Assembly (NCBI GenBank): GCA_902651635.1
Contig: CACRSC010000045.1
Coordinates: forward strand, 147,839 to 211,838
Length of the DNA: 64,000 bases
From: Mastigamoeba balamuthi
Taxonomy: Eukaryota > Evosea > Mastigamoebida > Mastigamoebidae
Direction: 5' to 3'
Part shown: in pieces, positions 62,319 through 64,000 of the stretch
Layout: each line of letters opens with the position of its first letter
Numbering within the stretch: position 1 is the first letter of the stretch
Translations under genes and position numbers: made by a program
Notes under the pieces: generated by a model
The model's database searches: none
What the model was told of the DNA's origin: nothing
What the model saw: the letters and a program-made list of their open reading frames with translations, nothing else

Positions 62319-63187
62319 CTACTTGGGCACCGGGGGTGCAGCCGCGAGCTCGAAGGCGCCCATGTCGGTCCCCTCCGCGTAGTACTGCGCGATCCTATGC
62401 GCCGCCTCGGGCCTCGTGTACACGTCGGCCCTCGGGTGCTCGATGACGTCGAGTACCACGGCGGCCACCTCCTCGGCAGTCTGCGCCCCGGGGACGCTGC
62501 GCGAGTCGGGGCCGCCGTGCAGCGCGTTGACGCCGAACTGGGTGGCCACGACCCCGGGCGAGACAGTCGACACGTGCACCGCAGGGCACCTCTGCGCTGC
62601 CTCCATGCGGAACCCCACCGTCAGCGCGTTGAGCATGTGCTTGCTCGCGCTGTACGCCATCCTGCCGGGGAAGAACGGCGTCCTGCACATGCGCACATCG
62701 AATTCAATTGAGTCCCTTTATGTTCCACTGGTGCACTCGCAGGAACGGGGACCCCGTGCCTGCCGAGAATGCTCGAGACGTTGATGAGGTGGCCCGAGCC
62801 GCGCTGGCAGAAGTGCTCGAGGGCGACCTGCGAGCCGTAGAGGGCCGTGGTGACGTTGGCGTCGAGCATGGCGACGAGGTCGTCGCGCGAGGTCTGCGAG
62901 GGGCTGCGCGTGATGCCCCTGCCCGCGTTGTTGACCCACACGTCGACGCCCCCGTGCCGCGCCACCGCCTCGGCCAGCACGCGCTCGACGTCCCCGCGCA
63001 CGGTGCAGTCGGCGACGACGGCCAGGGCCCCGGGACCCGCGGTGGCTGCGACCCTGCGGAGCTCCTCCTCTCGGCGGGCGACGAGGACCGCGTGGCCCCC
63101 GCTGTGCTCCACGAGCTGGGCCAGGGCCGCCCCGATGCCGCTGCTGGCGCCCGTGACCACGACGACCTTGCCCCTGACAGACGACAT
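62319..63187 (-). CDS. Short-chain dehydrogenase/reductase (SDR)
   Basis: Exons 63187-62760 and 62682-62319 give 263 residues, the classical SDR size. The Rossmann nucleotide-binding TGASSGIG (12-19), VADC, NNAG near 88, the serine in NVSSILGR, and the catalytic YSASK are all present. It oxidises or reduces an alcohol/carbonyl with NAD(P). The Arg in LVARR after the second strand suggests NADP. The substrate is unknown. The intron joins SSILGR to TPFFPGRMAYSASK, matching the family exactly, only if its donor is GC (AG|GCACGG). Confidence 0.92.
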
Positions 63188-63608
63188 TGTGCTGCTACTC
63201 AACTGCGCTGAGTTTTTTGTTTTTGTGTGTCGATTTTTCGAAAGCGGTGTGCGCATTTGTCCATGCTCGAACACGTCACTGGTGTGTCCGCCAGCACCTT
63301 CGTTGGTCACCTCTCGGAAAAGTGGATGCCAAAACCGTTCGAATCAGACGATAATCGAGCCCGTGGCTGTCCGACGAGCCGCTCGTTGGTCAAAACCGGT
63401 GACCGCCTCTCCCACCGCCCTCAATCTCCAGCAGAGTCGTGAGGACATGGCAAGATCGAAGCCGCCAGAGCCCGATTGGCTGGCAGAGGGCTGGCGAGAG
63501 GCAGAGGGTGCCATGTTCGCATGCCGATGCCCGGACAGAGCTGAAGGAATCGTGTACGTGCAATGAATCTGGATCTCCGAGATATCTGCAGAATATCTCA
63601 CCAACGCG
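63188..63608. other. Divergent intergenic region
   Basis: About 420 bases; no feature supported. Confidence 0.5.
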
Positions 63609-64000
63609 ATGACCGCCGCTCTCCTCGTAGCCACTGCCGCGCTGCTGGCCGCGTGCGCCGGTGCCTCTGGCGCGCTCCCGGGGTGCCTCGTGCTGCACGC
63701 CGAGCCGCCGGTGATGCGCCTGCGCTGGGACGTGGTCGACGAGCACCCGATGCCCCCGGCCCTGCGCTTCCGCCTCGAGGTCGCCGACGACGGCGCCTCC
63801 GTCTCGGCCGTCGCGTGGGGCATCTCGCCCAGCAGCGGCTTCTTCGGCGTCTCCTCGTCCGACGTCTTCATTGTGATCCCCGTGCGGCCACTTGGCCCTC
63901 CCGATCGCGAAAATGACGCCCATACATCGCGAAATTATTTCTCACCCCCCAACCCACAGAACAGGACCACGGGGGGCGGGGCGGTGCAGGACGGCTCGTT
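63609..64000 (+). CDS. Secreted DOMON-domain protein, 5' part (cut by the window end)
   Basis: ATG 63609 opens a signal peptide (MTAALLVATAALLAACAGAS) followed by a DOMON pattern: LRFRLEVADDG, VAWGISPSSGFFGVSSSDVFIV. DOMON domains bind haem or sugars and often precede cytochrome b561 domains in membrane redox proteins. The first exon ends near 63,872 or 63,881 (GTGCGG donor). The next begins at 63,960 (acceptor CCACAG) with NRTTGGGAVQDGS, as expected for the domain's next strands. The rest lies beyond the window. Confidence 0.75.
   Translation, partial: MTAALLVATAALLAACAGASGALPGCLVLHAEPPVMRLRWDVVDEHPMPPALRFRLEVADDGASVSAVAWGISPSSGFFGVSSSDVFIVIPVRPLGPPDRENDAHTSRNYFSPPNPQNRTTGGGAVQDGS

Overview
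The window is GC-rich eukaryotic DNA: most genes are split by short introns, coding sequence is rich in GCG/GAC/CTG codons, and the tRNA is eukaryote-like. The gene set (clathrin-type propeller, Sec11 signal peptidase, glycogen phosphorylase, BIRC6-like E2, F-box, B-box, TSP1, DOMON, Ala/Gln-rich proteins) fits a free-living unicellular protist. I cannot name the species. Hand-reconstructed introns share an odd 5' splice site, G(T/C)RCGY, and several start with GC rather than GT.

Layout. 0-12 kb: a two-exon GPI/TSP1-type surface protein (-), then a clathrin-heavy-chain-like propeller gene running in frame into a 2.9-kilo-residue triple-repeat protein (+). 12.5-14.3 kb: a YbaK-type aminoacyl-tRNA deacylase, a tandemly copied 3' fragment of it, and a full paralogue. 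14.8-18.6 kb: SEC11 (-) and an F-box/TPR protein (+). 18.6-29 kb: an AT-rich stretch that includes an 8.3-kb DNA transposon with TA duplications, a DDE transposase, a divergent Cys-rich/heptad protein and a LINE remnant nested inside. 29-39 kb: an acidic protein of unknown function, a B-box membrane protein, a Gln-rich membrane protein and a long coiled-coil protein.

39.8-51.7 kb (all -): an F-box protein, an ankyrin/armadillo-like repeat protein, glycogen phosphorylase (nine exons) and a compact BIRC6-like ubiquitin-conjugating enzyme. 51.9-54.1 kb: tRNA-Ile(GAU), a 1-kb element carrying a decayed Cys-rich receptor-type fragment, and a nitroreductase. 54.95-61.65 kb: a 6.7-kb element with two nearly identical 1.34-kb inverted arms. 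62.3-64 kb: a short-chain dehydrogenase (-) and the 5' part of a secreted DOMON protein cut by the window end.

Genes are not in operons. Functional links are loose: glycogen breakdown, secretory-pathway processing (SEC11 feeding the secreted TSP1, Gln-rich and DOMON proteins), ubiquitin targeting (two F-box proteins, one E2) and redox enzymes. Exon limits given here were read by eye from frame, splice signals and family alignment.
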